Shown: positions 50,519 to 58,103 of the stretch, piece by piece
Position numbering within the stretch: position 1 is the first letter of the stretch
How the letters are laid out: each line of letters starts with the position of its first letter
Origin: Palsa-661 sp035535015
Lineage (GTDB): Bacteria; Actinomycetota; Acidimicrobiia; Acidimicrobiales; UBA8190
Assembly: GCA_035535015.1 (NCBI GenBank)
Contig: DATLQU010000036.1
Span: 114,537-178,536, forward strand
Reading direction: 5' to 3'
Length of the DNA stretch: 64,000 bases
The notes under the pieces: generated by a model
Seen by the model: the letters and a program-made list of their open reading frames with translations, nothing else
The model's database searches: none
What the model was told of the DNA's origin: nothing
Made by a program: the position numbers and the translations under genes

Positions 50519-51393
50519 TGTTGCGGTTGGTGCTGCCCAAGGGCTCGCTCGAGAAGGCGACGATGGAGCTGTTCACTCATGCCGACCTGGCCGTCGTGCG
50601 GGGGTCCGAGGTCGAGTACCGCGGCAGCATCGACGATCCCCGCATCGAGGACGTGCGGATCCTGCGGCCGCAGGAGATCCCCCTCTATGTGGCCGACGGG
50701 CTCTTCGATCTGGGGATCACCGGACGCGACTGGATCGAGGAGACGGGCGCCGACGTCGTGTCGCTCGGGACCCTGGCCTATTCGAAGGCGACGAGCAACC
50801 CCATCCGGGTGGTGGTGGCCGTGGCCCGCGACTCCGCCGTCACCTCGGTGGCCGATCTGCCGGCCGGGTGCCGGGTGTCCACCGAGTACCCCGAGCTGAC
50901 CCGGCGACTGCTCGAGAAGCAGGGTGTCCACGCCGAGATCCGGTTGTCCTATGGTGCCACCGAAGCGAAGATCCCCGACATCGCCGACGCCGTGGTGGAG
51001 ATCACCGAGACCGGCCGGGCGCTCAACGCCGCGGGTCTGCGGATCATCGGCACGCTGTTGGAATCGTGTACGGAATTGATCGCCAATCCGACGGCGGCCG
51101 CCGATCCCACCAAGCGGCACGCCATGGCGCAGATCCTGACTCTGCTGCAGGGGACCCTCGAGGCCCGGGGCAAGGTGCTGCTCAAGCTGAACGTGGCCCG
51201 CAGCGCACTTGACGACGTGATCGCCGTGCTCCCCGCCCTCAAGTCGCCGACCGTGTCGGAGCTGTCAGGTGGGGGCGGCTTCGCCGTCGAGACAGTGGTG
51301 CCGAAGGACCAGGTGAACATCCTGATCCCGGCTCTGAAGGACAAGGGGGCGACCGACATCATCGAGCTCCCGCTGTCCAAGATCGTCCACTGA
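50518..51393 (+). CDS. hisG: ATP phosphoribosyltransferase, long form
   Basis: 291 residues from ATG at 50518 (TGATG overlap with ribH). LRLVLPKGSLEKATMELF, DLGITGRDWIEETGADVV and IADAVVEITETGRAL are catalytic-domain blocks. The C-terminal 75 residues (SPTVSELSGGGGFAVETVVP) are the histidine-binding regulatory domain, so feedback inhibition is expected. The partner hisE, often beside it, is absent. Confidence 0.96.
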   Translation: MLRLVLPKGSLEKATMELFTHADLAVVRGSEVEYRGSIDDPRIEDVRILRPQEIPLYVADGLFDLGITGRDWIEETGADVVSLGTLAYSKATSNPIRVVVAVARDSAVTSVADLPAGCRVSTEYPELTRRLLEKQGVHAEIRLSYGATEAKIPDIADAVVEITETGRALNAAGLRIIGTLLESCTELIANPTAAADPTKRHAMAQILTLLQGTLEARGKVLLKLNVARSALDDVIAVLPALKSPTVSELSGGGGFAVETVVPKDQVNILIPALKDKGATDIIELPLSKIVH

Positions 51394-51412
51394 CGGGCTC
51401 AAGGTCGGAGTC

Positions 51413-51640
51413 GTGACCCACTCGGCCAGGATGAACGCCACCCGGACGGGCAGCGTCGCCGCCTTCGACGATCTCCGGGGTCTCGGGACGGTCCTCGATG
51501 AAGACGGCCGCCGCTACCCGTTCCACTGCACGGCCGTGTCGGACGGGACCCGTCATATCGAGATCGGAAGGCCGGTCATCTTCACGCTCGCCGCCGGCCA
51601 TCTCGGGCGGCTCGAGGCCCGCGACATCGTGGCTCTGTGA
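51413..51640 (+). CDS. Cold-shock-domain-like small protein
   Basis: 75 residues from GTG at 51413, after GGAG. GSVAAFDDLRGLGTVLDEDG, then YPFHCTAVSDGTRHIEIGRP and VIFTLAAGHLGRLEARDI follow the five-strand OB-fold plan of cold-shock proteins, though the RNP motifs are weak. Similar genes occur near hisG in actinobacteria. RNA binding is inferred. Confidence 0.75.
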   Translation: MTHSARMNATRTGSVAAFDDLRGLGTVLDEDGRRYPFHCTAVSDGTRHIEIGRPVIFTLAAGHLGRLEARDIVAL

Positions 51641-51649
51641 CGGTCGAGG

Positions 51650-52192
51650 TCAGCTCGACCTCTGGAGGCGACCGATATCGTCGATGACGCGACGTCGAAT
51701 GGCTCCGAGAACCTCGAGTTCGTCGGCACGCTCCCGCAGGAGATCGGCCGAGACACGACCCGCCCTCAAGAGGGCTCCGGTGAAGATGAAGTCCTTCTCG
51801 CGCCCAGCCACCAGTTTCGAGATCACGAGATCGTGGGGTTCGAGGCACAGGGCCCGACTGGGCAGGGCATCAGGTCGGACGAAGGGCACCAGACGGGCAC
51901 GCCAACCAGCGGGCAGCACCGCCGTCTCCACGCTGACTCCTTGGCCGTAGATGCCGTGAGTTGTCTGGAACAACGACCCCTCGCCGATGGCTCCGTCGAC
52001 CATGTCGGACTTGTCGCCCCCCGGATCATCGAAAAAGGCCACATCAGCTTCAATCGACATGTACGTCTCGTCGGGGAGCTCGTCCTCGCTGAATGAACCA
52101 AGGATCGCCTGACTTCCGATGATGAGGATGTCGTTGTCGCCGGCAATCTGGGCCGCTGAGCGCAGGATGTGGGCGAGGTCCTCTCTGTTCAT
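51650..52192 (-). CDS. DUF6036-like nucleotidyltransferase (putative toxin partner)
   Basis: 180 residues from ATG at 52192, overlapping the upstream HTH gene's stop in ATGA. ILIIGSQAILGSFSEDEL, then MSIEADVAFFDDPGGDKSDM, give a G-S and ExD metal site of the nucleotidyltransferase fold. LCLEPHDLVISKLVAGREKD is typical of these proteins. It forms the second HTH-plus-nucleotidyltransferase pair of the window. Activity is inferred. Confidence 0.75.
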   Translation of the reverse strand: MNREDLAHILRSAAQIAGDNDILIIGSQAILGSFSEDELPDETYMSIEADVAFFDDPGGDKSDMVDGAIGEGSLFQTTHGIYGQGVSVETAVLPAGWRARLVPFVRPDALPSRALCLEPHDLVISKLVAGREKDFIFTGALLRAGRVSADLLRERADELEVLGAIRRRVIDDIGRLQRSS

Positions 52193-52719
52193 GACCGAGG
52201 GGAACGGTTCACGCGTCCGAAGGCTCCGAGGGCACAGAGACGTTCGTCTTCGCTCAGGACACCGCTGAATGGCGAGTTCTGCCGGAGCTCACGTGATCGA
52301 GGCACTGGGGAGGTGAGAGCGACCAAGACGTCGCCGATCGGTCCCTCGAGCAGCTTGTCCCACTCGACCAACCAATGTGACGCCCGACCCCGAGCACGGG
52401 TGCGCTGGAGTTCGAGATTCTCCCGGGCTTTGGCCAGCACCCCTTCTGGATCGAGAACCAGCTTCCCGGCAACGGCGTGACCGAGCCACAGGCTGCGGAG
52501 TTGGTCCTTCGTGAGGCGTCCCGTGCGCGTCCGAAGAGTCTCGATGTCGCCTCGCCGAACCCGGCGGTGCCGACCGACGGTGGAGAACGGGATGTCGCCG
52601 GCGTTGCAAAGGTCGACGATGTGCTGGCGAGAGGTGTTCAACAGTGCCGCCGCTTCCCCAGTGGTGAGCAAATCATCGCTATCGGACGGAGTGGCGGCAT
52701 CGAAGGTCCCTGACCTCAT
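52189..52719 (-). CDS. Excisionase-type helix-turn-helix protein (putative antitoxin/regulator)
   Basis: 176 residues from ATG at 52719. The N-terminal HTH_17 domain reads DLLTTGEAAALLNTSRQHIV, then GDIPFSTVGRHRRVRRGDIE, as in many antitoxins and excisionases. The C-terminal 100 residues (GKLVLDPEGVLAKARENLE onward) are probably the partner-binding part. It overlaps the nucleotidyltransferase gene by 4 bases. A TATGAT -10 box lies 12 bases upstream. Confidence 0.85.
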   Translation of the reverse strand: MRSGTFDAATPSDSDDLLTTGEAAALLNTSRQHIVDLCNAGDIPFSTVGRHRRVRRGDIETLRTRTGRLTKDQLRSLWLGHAVAGKLVLDPEGVLAKARENLELQRTRARGRASHWLVEWDKLLEGPIGDVLVALTSPVPRSRELRQNSPFSGVLSEDERLCALGAFGRVNRSPRS

Positions 52720-52729
52720 GGAGACGAAT

Positions 52730-52759
52730 ATATCATATAGACACAAAAAGCACAAAAGG
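52730..52759 (-). promoter_or_regulatory. AT-rich promoter/operator of the second module
   Basis: On the minus strand, TATGAT (52737-52732) is a near-consensus -10 box ending 12 bases before the ATG. It overlaps the inverted repeat TATAT-C-ATATA. Adjacent direct repeats CACAAAAAG and CACAAAAGG (52742-52759, + strand) could be regulator sites. Low GC here contrasts with the rest of the window. Confidence 0.45.
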
Positions 52760-52833
52760 TAAGGCTAGGAGTTGTGTAATTAGTGGATGTCGTTTTGTTC
52801 ATCACCAGGACGGAAGGATCCGTCGGATGGGAC

Positions 52834-53961
52834 TCAGGCCGTGGACTTCCAGCGGTTATGGAAGCCGCAGTGCATCTGACCGTTCTTCTGGATGGTGGGA
52901 CCGCCATCGGTGTACTCGATGATGTGGTCCGCCTGACAGGCGTCCGCCGGCACGTCGCAGTAGGGGTGGGTGCACTCGCGGTCTCGGAGTTCGATGGCCC
53001 GTCGTGTCGCCCCGGTGAAAAGCCGGGCGGTCGACGAGACCTCGACGCGACGGTCGGGGGCAAAAACGACCCGCTCGAGATAGGCCTCGGTCAGCCAGGG
53101 AAGGAGGGAGCCCGGAGCGATCACGGTGCCGTCGGCCAGCTCGCAGACCCGTCCTCGCATCGATTCGTAGTCGATCAGGACGCTGAAGAGGGGGAACGGT
53201 CGGCGCCCGTCGGCCGGCACCGTCCGGCTCCGGGTGGCCATCTCGACCAACGCGTCGGCCCGGCGCTGACCGGGGGTCCGGGCCAGGTCGGCGACGGTCG
53301 GGTCTCGGCCGAGTGCGGCCCGGGCCTCGGCCCAGTCGGCTCTGAACATGATCTGCTCGAGGCGTTCGAGCTCTCCGCCCACGATGGTTCCGGAGATGGG
53401 GTCGAGGGTGATCTGGCCCAGCCACATCCCTCCCAAGCTGCGCTCGAGATAGACGTCGCGCCGGGCCTGACGCCGTTGCTCGTCCTCCTCGACGCCGTCG
53501 GGGTCGGCCATCTGTTTCCAGTAGTCGACCGCCTTGACGAAGGACTCGTAACGCAGGGTCGCGGCCTGTATGACGAGCATCTCCTCGTCGCGAGTCAGGG
53601 CCTCCTCGGTCGAGCCATGACGCAAGGGGATGATGGCGTCCACCTGGGCCGCCGTGATGTCGCCCTGCTCCCAGGCCTGAGCACAGTCCGGGAGATGTCG
53701 GAGCTCTCGGCCCCGTCGGACCATGCGCCGGGCCTCAACCTTGGGGAGATGGCAACGGGTGGCCAGCCACATGGCGGCGTTGAAGGCGCCGTCGGGCACC
53801 CAGTTTCCGGCAGCGTCGAAGTCGGCAGCCTTCTCGGTGACGAACGCCTCGAGGCGGGAAAGCTGGCGGAACAGGGTCTCGATCGACTCCGTGTCGGTAA
53901 AGGCCGAGGGTCCGGATTCGCTGAGACGATCAATCGCCTCGGTCAGGACTTCGAGATCCAC
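52834..53961 (-). CDS. DUF222 / HNH endonuclease domain protein
   Basis: 375 residues from ATG at 53961. The N-terminal DUF222 helical domain covers about 1-260 (GNWVPDGAFNAAMWLATRCH, GDITAAQVDAII). The C-terminal HNH fold is CTHPYCDVPADACQADHIIE and the Cys/His pair in MHCGFHNRW. Such proteins are multi-copy in actinobacteria (mycobacterial 13E12 repeat family) and often mark variable regions. It forms part of the 51.6-54 kb accessory island. Confidence 0.93.
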   Translation of the reverse strand: MDLEVLTEAIDRLSESGPSAFTDTESIETLFRQLSRLEAFVTEKAADFDAAGNWVPDGAFNAAMWLATRCHLPKVEARRMVRRGRELRHLPDCAQAWEQGDITAAQVDAIIPLRHGSTEEALTRDEEMLVIQAATLRYESFVKAVDYWKQMADPDGVEEDEQRRQARRDVYLERSLGGMWLGQITLDPISGTIVGGELERLEQIMFRADWAEARAALGRDPTVADLARTPGQRRADALVEMATRSRTVPADGRRPFPLFSVLIDYESMRGRVCELADGTVIAPGSLLPWLTEAYLERVVFAPDRRVEVSSTARLFTGATRRAIELRDRECTHPYCDVPADACQADHIIEYTDGGPTIQKNGQMHCGFHNRWKSTA

Positions 53962-53983
53962 GAAGACATGGAAGCATCCGGTT

Positions 53984-54046
53984 GTAACGGTCGGTCGAGG
54001 ACCTGTAAGGGTCGGTCGAGGACTATAAGGGTCGGTCGAGGACTAT
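53984..54046 (-). repeat. 20-21-bp tandem repeat, 3 copies, at the end of the DUF1844-like gene
   Basis: GGTCGGTCGAGGAC recurs at 53989-54002, 54010-54023 and 54030-54043, with conserved flanks (GTAA/TATAAG). The last copy touches the TAG stop of the minus-strand gene ending at 54043. Confidence 0.95.
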
Positions 54047-54537
54047 GTCCCGCCGCCGCCTGCTGAACCGTCGGCCGCACCGTCGGCCGGCGGGGTCTTC
54101 ACCATTTCGGCGATCTGGACGAAGGTGAGCCGGATCTGGGCCAGGGCGTCGTGGAGTGACGGTTCGGCCTCGCCCAGACGGCCGGTGAGAGCCCCGACGA
54201 CGGCTCCCAGGGCGTCGACAGCCAGGCGGGCCTGCTCGAGCAGGGGTGGCTGCTGGGAGAGGTGGATGGCGGCCAGTTCGAAGAGGCCGTAGGCGTGGTT
54301 GGCGATGACGACCTCGGCCGGGGTGGCCATGAGTTGGCTGCGCAACTCGTCGAGCCGGGCGGCCAACGCCTCGCGGTCCTCGGGGCTCAGGTCGTCCATG
54401 TCGTCGAAGGCGTCGAAGGCGTCGGCGTCCGGCCCGGCACCGCCGGCCGGGCCCGCCGGGGGGCCGGCGGCCGGGTTCCCGGGGGGTGACTCGCGGCCGA
54501 CCCGGTGCTCTCCGTCAGGTGTCCAGAGGCTGCTCAC
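54043..54537 (-). CDS. DUF1844-like protein
   Basis: 164 residues from ATG at 54537. After a Pro/Gly/Asp-rich N-terminus, the conserved core is ATPAEVVIANHAYGLFELAA, IHLSQQPPLLEQARLAVDAL and LHDALAQIRLTFVQIAEMVK, which matches DUF1844 helical proteins often next to infC in actinobacteria. It is divergent from infC across about 190 bp. Function unknown. Confidence 0.8.
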   Translation of the reverse strand: MSSLWTPDGEHRVGRESPPGNPAAGPPAGPAGGAGPDADAFDAFDDMDDLSPEDREALAARLDELRSQLMATPAEVVIANHAYGLFELAAIHLSQQPPLLEQARLAVDALGAVVGALTGRLGEAEPSLHDALAQIRLTFVQIAEMVKTPPADGAADGSAGGGGT

Positions 54538-54728
54538 CCCTGGTAGCGTAGATGCTCAAGTGAACAGGGAAGCGGGGTCGCACGTTCGTGCACCCCCACC
54601 CGGCCGCCACGGAAGTGGTGCGTCGGGTCACGGTGGTGTCGTCGAGGACGAGAACCACGGGCAGCGGTCGCGCTTCCGACGAGGGCTCCGGGGAGACCCG
54701 GCGTCCACAATGACGGGAGAGATGCCGC

Positions 54729-55469
54729 ATCGCCACCACCACGACGACCGGTGAGCCAAGGATCAACGACCGCATCCGCGCTCGGGATGTGCGGCTGGTA
54801 GACCCCGATGGGCTTCAACTCGGGATCAGGCCGTTGCCGGAAGCGTTGACCCTCGCTCGACAGCTCGATCTGGATCTGGTGGAGGTTGCCCCTCAGGCCA
54901 ATCCACCCGTCTGCCGCATCATGGACTACGGAAAGTTCAAGTTCGACGCGGCCCAGAAGGCCAAGGAGTCGCGGCGCAAGACCACGAGCGTCGGGATCAA
55001 GGAGATGAAGTACCGGCCGAAGATCGGCATCGGGGACTTCGACACCAAGACCCGACAGGTGATCAGGTTCCTGGACGAGGGTCACAAGGTCAAGGTGACG
55101 ATCATGTTCCGGGGCCGTGAGGTTTTCCATCCGGAGTTGGGGAAGAAGATCCTCGACCGGCTGGCGGAACGGGTCGAGGGCATGGCCAAGGTGGAGGCGG
55201 AACCGAGGTTGGACGGCCGGAACATGGTGATGGTGCTCGCTCCGGACAAGCGGGCCAAGCAGTCGGCGGCGGCCAAGGGTCCGAAGGACGAGGAGAACGG
55301 AGCGATGCCGGCTCGGGCGACACAAGCGCCGGCGACACAAGCGCCGGCGACAGAGGTAGCGAAGACGATCAACGCCACCCCGGCGCCATCGAGCAACGGG
55401 GGTGGTGCCGCCGGGGCGGAGGGTGTGCCTACGGGCGGGCCCGCGGTCCCGATCGAAGAGGGGACCTGA
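54729..55469 (+). CDS. infC: Translation initiation factor IF-3, apparent ATC start, extended C-terminus
   Basis: 246 residues if read from ATC at 54729, seven bases after GGGAGAG. The conserved N-terminus EPRINDRIRARDVRLVDPDG lies before the first GTG (54789), so that GTG cannot be the start. In-frame ATG/GTG/TTG are absent back to a stop at 54711. IF-3 genes often use AUU, AUC or AUA for autoregulation. MDYGKFKFDAAQKAKESRR and VKVTIMFRGREVFHPELGKK are canonical. The last 65 residues are a low-complexity tail. Confidence 0.95.
   Translation: MATTTTTGEPRINDRIRARDVRLVDPDGLQLGIRPLPEALTLARQLDLDLVEVAPQANPPVCRIMDYGKFKFDAAQKAKESRRKTTSVGIKEMKYRPKIGIGDFDTKTRQVIRFLDEGHKVKVTIMFRGREVFHPELGKKILDRLAERVEGMAKVEAEPRLDGRNMVMVLAPDKRAKQSAAAKGPKDEENGAMPARATQAPATQAPATEVAKTINATPAPSSNGGGAAGAEGVPTGGPAVPIEEGT
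55316..55356 (+). repeat. 15-bp tandem repeat in the infC tail
   Basis: GGCGACACAAGCGCC lies at 55316-55330 and 55331-55345, followed by a partial copy. It encodes ATQAP units in the C-terminal extension of IF-3. Confidence 0.92.
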
Positions 55470-55472
55470 GAG

Positions 55473-55667
55473 ATGCCGAAGATGAAGACCGACCGGGGAG
55501 CCGCCAAGCGGTTCAAGATCACCGGGACGGGGAAGATCCGTCGACTGAAGGCGAACCGGTCGCACCTGCTCGAGAAGAAGTCGTCGCGCCGGACGAGGCG
55601 TTTAGGGCGCGAGGGCGACGTGGCCCCCGCCGACCGGCGCGAGGTCCGACGACTGCTTGGACGCTGA
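55473..55667 (+). CDS. rpmI: 50S ribosomal protein L35
   Basis: 64 residues from ATG at 55473, three bases after infC. PKMKTDRGAAKRFKITGTGK and RSHLLEKKSSRRTRRLGREG are L35. Its TGA lies inside the first copy of an 18-bp repeat. Confidence 0.97.
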   Translation: MPKMKTDRGAAKRFKITGTGKIRRLKANRSHLLEKKSSRRTRRLGREGDVAPADRREVRRLLGR

Positions 55668-55714
55668 GTCGTCGGGAGCAGCTGAGTCGTCGGGAGCAGC
55701 TGAGTCGTCCGGAG
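55663..55714 (+). repeat. 18-bp tandem repeat, 2.9 copies, from the rpmI stop
   Basis: GCTGAGTCGTCGGGAGCA at 55663-55680 and 55681-55698, then a partial copy to 55714. The rpmI TGA is in the first copy, so the stop codon is repeated. The rest of 55715-55811 holds no gene. Confidence 0.96.
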
Positions 55715-55811
55715 TATCGGGAGTAACAGCCCCCCACGAAGGTGGCGGTGGCGGTGGTCGGGTTTCCGAGGCCACCGAGACGAGAGATCGACCTCATGAA
55801 GGGAGTTGGAC

Positions 55812-56276
55812 GTGGCCAGGGTGAAGCGCGCCATCAACGGCAAGAAGCACCGCAGTGCCGTGCTCGAGCAGGCGCAGGGGTACTACGGCAACCGCAGCCG
55901 GAGCTTCCGCTCCGCCAACGAAGCGGTCATGCACTCGATGCGGTACGCCTACCGCGACCGGCGGGCCCGCAAAGGTGACTTCCGGCGTCTGTGGATCCAG
56001 CGGATCAACGCCGCGGCGCGGGCCAACGACATGAGCTACAGCCGGCTGATCGCCGGTCTGCGGCATGCCGAGATCACCGTGGACCGCAAGGTACTGGCCG
56101 ACCTGGCCGTGACCGACCCCGACTCCTTCGCCCAGCTGGTCGGCCTGGCCAAGGCCGCCCTGCCGCCGGAGACGGGCGGATCCCCGGGCGGCGGGTCATC
56201 GACCCCGGAGGCCGCCGAGACGGTTGCGCCGACCGAGGTAGCGGCTGTCGAGGCCGAGACGGTGGACGCCTCCTGA
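55812..56276 (+). CDS. rplT: 50S ribosomal protein L20 with C-terminal extension
   Basis: 154 residues from GTG at 55812, six bases after GGGAG. VARVKRAINGKKHRSAVLEQ, GYYGNRSRSFRSANEAVMHS and DFRRLWIQRINAAARANDMS are L20. The usual length is about 118; here about 35 extra residues rich in Pro, Glu, Thr and Ala follow. The stop overlaps the apparent start of the methyltransferase gene (CTGA). Confidence 0.97.
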   Translation: MARVKRAINGKKHRSAVLEQAQGYYGNRSRSFRSANEAVMHSMRYAYRDRRARKGDFRRLWIQRINAAARANDMSYSRLIAGLRHAEITVDRKVLADLAVTDPDSFAQLVGLAKAALPPETGGSPGGGSSTPEAAETVAPTEVAAVEAETVDAS

Positions 56277-57076
56277 CGCAGCTCGGGATACGGCACCAAC
56301 GGGTCCAGCGGCTGCGGCGGCTGGTCCGGCGGCGAAGCGTAAGGCAGGCGGAGGGCGCGTTCGTCGTCGAGGGGGCGAAGGTGTTGTTGGGTGCCCTCGA
56401 CGCCGGAGCCGAGGTGGAAGCCGTCTTCGTCGGTGCCGACGGGGGCACCGCCCCGGCCGTCCAGGAGGCCGTCGAGCGGGCCCGGGGCCTGGGGGTGCGG
56501 ATTTTCGATCTGGCCCCCGGTGTGGTGGAGCGGGTGGCCGACACGGTGACCCCCCAGCCGCTGCTGGCCGTGGTGCGGATGCCGCGGGCCGGCCTGGGGG
56601 ATCTGGCCGGGGCCAGCTTCGTGGTCGTCTGTGTCGACGTCCGTGATCCGGGGAACGCCGGGGCCGTGATCCGCAGCGCCGATGCCGCCGGCGCCGACGG
56701 GGTGGTTTGCTGCGCCGGAACGGTCGATCCGTTCAATCCGAAGACGGTGCGGGCCTCGGCCGGCTCGGTGCTCCACCTCCCCGTGGTGGCCGATCCGGAG
56801 CCGGGCCTGGTCCTCGAGACCCTGAAGGGCAACGGCCTGCGGTGTCTGGGCGCCGTGGCCCACGGGGGGACCCCCTACACCGAGGTGGACCTGGTGGCGC
56901 CCCTGGCGCTCGTGTTCGGGAACGAGGCCTCGGGGCTCCCCGAGGATCTGGGCGGGAGGCTCGACATGTCCGTGACCATCCCCATGGCCGGTCGGGCCGA
57001 GTCGCTCAACGTGTCGATGGCGGCCACCGTGCTGTGCTTCGAGGTCCGCCGGGCCCGTTCCACGACCGGAGGCTAA
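56273..57076 (+). CDS. TrmH/SpoU-family RNA 2'-O-methyltransferase, apparent CTG start
   Basis: 267 residues if read from CTG at 56273 in a CTGA overlap with rplT. The substrate-binding N-domain is GAFVVEGAKVLLGALDAGAE. The SPOUT knot has VVVCVDVRDPGNAGAVIRSA, LALVFGNEASGLPEDLGG and IPMAGRAESLNVSMAATVL (the three SpoU motifs). The family N-terminus begins about here, and no ATG or GTG lies between CTG and the conserved region. It methylates rRNA or tRNA with SAM. Confidence 0.92.
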   Translation: MTQLGIRHQRVQRLRRLVRRRSVRQAEGAFVVEGAKVLLGALDAGAEVEAVFVGADGGTAPAVQEAVERARGLGVRIFDLAPGVVERVADTVTPQPLLAVVRMPRAGLGDLAGASFVVVCVDVRDPGNAGAVIRSADAAGADGVVCCAGTVDPFNPKTVRASAGSVLHLPVVADPEPGLVLETLKGNGLRCLGAVAHGGTPYTEVDLVAPLALVFGNEASGLPEDLGGRLDMSVTIPMAGRAESLNVSMAATVLCFEVRRARSTTGG

Positions 57077-57197
57077 GGAAGCGGGTGCGTGTTGCTGTCG
57101 GTGCCGGTGTTCTCGGCTTCGGAAATGGCACAGGGTTCTTGTCGTCGAAGGAAGCCGGGTCGCTCTCGTAGACGAGGGCAAATCTCAAGACGAAGGA

Positions 57198-58103
57198 TCA
57201 ATGGGTGATGGGGGTGCCGTGGAAGCATCCGACCGTATAGGGGTATTCCAGCGTCGCGTCGTAGTGATAGATGCGAGTCATCGTCCCGTTCCACATCACC
57301 TTGCTCGTCCTTCCATGACAGGCATCGAGATTGGAATCGGTGAGAAGGGCTCCTTCTTTGTTCTTCTCGACGTAGATGCCGTATCCGTCGATCGCATATC
57401 CGACGAGGGTCGATTGACCCGTGGCTGGGTCCAGGATGCATGAGGGGACGTCGTGATGGTGGTACTCGTCGGCACCATCGGGGTGTCCCCAGCAACTGTC
57501 TTGGACCTCGTGAGCGGCGGCATCTCGACCCTGGGCATCCAAGGCGTTGAAGAGAAGAATCCCATCGCTAAGTACACCGATCGGCCCGAGTCCCGTACAC
57601 GACGGCGTGGAGGCGGCAACGGGATCGGCGGGCAGCGTCCATGTGGTGGGATGGGCCGCGATGTGGTTGGGATTGTGGTCGTACGCGTAAGCCGGATCAG
57701 ACGGCGAGATGGGAAAGATCCCGGTGGTGTGGTTCACGGGAAGGTCGTTCGTCTCGATGATTCGGCTCGTGCCGCTCAACGTCACCGAATATTGAGCCTC
57801 TGGCCAGGCCACGGAGCCTTGGACTTCCGGCTTGGTCTCGGAATTCCAGGTCTTCTTCTTCGAGTTGATCCAGGGAAGGCTCTGGCTTTGTGACGGTGGG
57901 AAGGAGATGCAGGAGTCCACATATTTCCGACGCGGCGTGCTCGAAACGTGACCGTCCCCGAGTGGGATGGTTGTCGGATTGATGGTATGGCTCGAGCGTG
58001 CGTGGACGGCTGACCCACGGTCCGCAGCAGCTACCGTGACCACGAGAACAACTACCGTTCCTACGAGAACGGCGCCCCCGATTCTTCCACCCAGCATCGT
58101 CAT
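57198..58103 (-). CDS. Secreted YHYH-domain protein
   Basis: 301 residues from ATG at 58103. The signal peptide is MTMLGGRIGGAVLVGTVVVL with an AAADRG-type end. The C-terminal half has GADEYHHHDVPSCILD, LVGYAIDGYGIYVEKNKEGA and WNGTMTRIYHYDATLEYPYT, which is the YHYH domain found in secreted proteins of unknown function. Cys occur in pairs that could form disulfides. Codon use is clearly less GC-biased than neighbours, which suggests horizontal transfer. It lies alone between two core operons. Confidence 0.85.
   Translation of the reverse strand: MTMLGGRIGGAVLVGTVVVLVVTVAAADRGSAVHARSSHTINPTTIPLGDGHVSSTPRRKYVDSCISFPPSQSQSLPWINSKKKTWNSETKPEVQGSVAWPEAQYSVTLSGTSRIIETNDLPVNHTTGIFPISPSDPAYAYDHNPNHIAAHPTTWTLPADPVAASTPSCTGLGPIGVLSDGILLFNALDAQGRDAAAHEVQDSCWGHPDGADEYHHHDVPSCILDPATGQSTLVGYAIDGYGIYVEKNKEGALLTDSNLDACHGRTSKVMWNGTMTRIYHYDATLEYPYTVGCFHGTPITH

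Noticed and set aside
758..55714. CRISPR-like array from the many short repeats
   Set aside because: Copies are directly adjacent without spacers, units differ between sites, and no cas genes are present.
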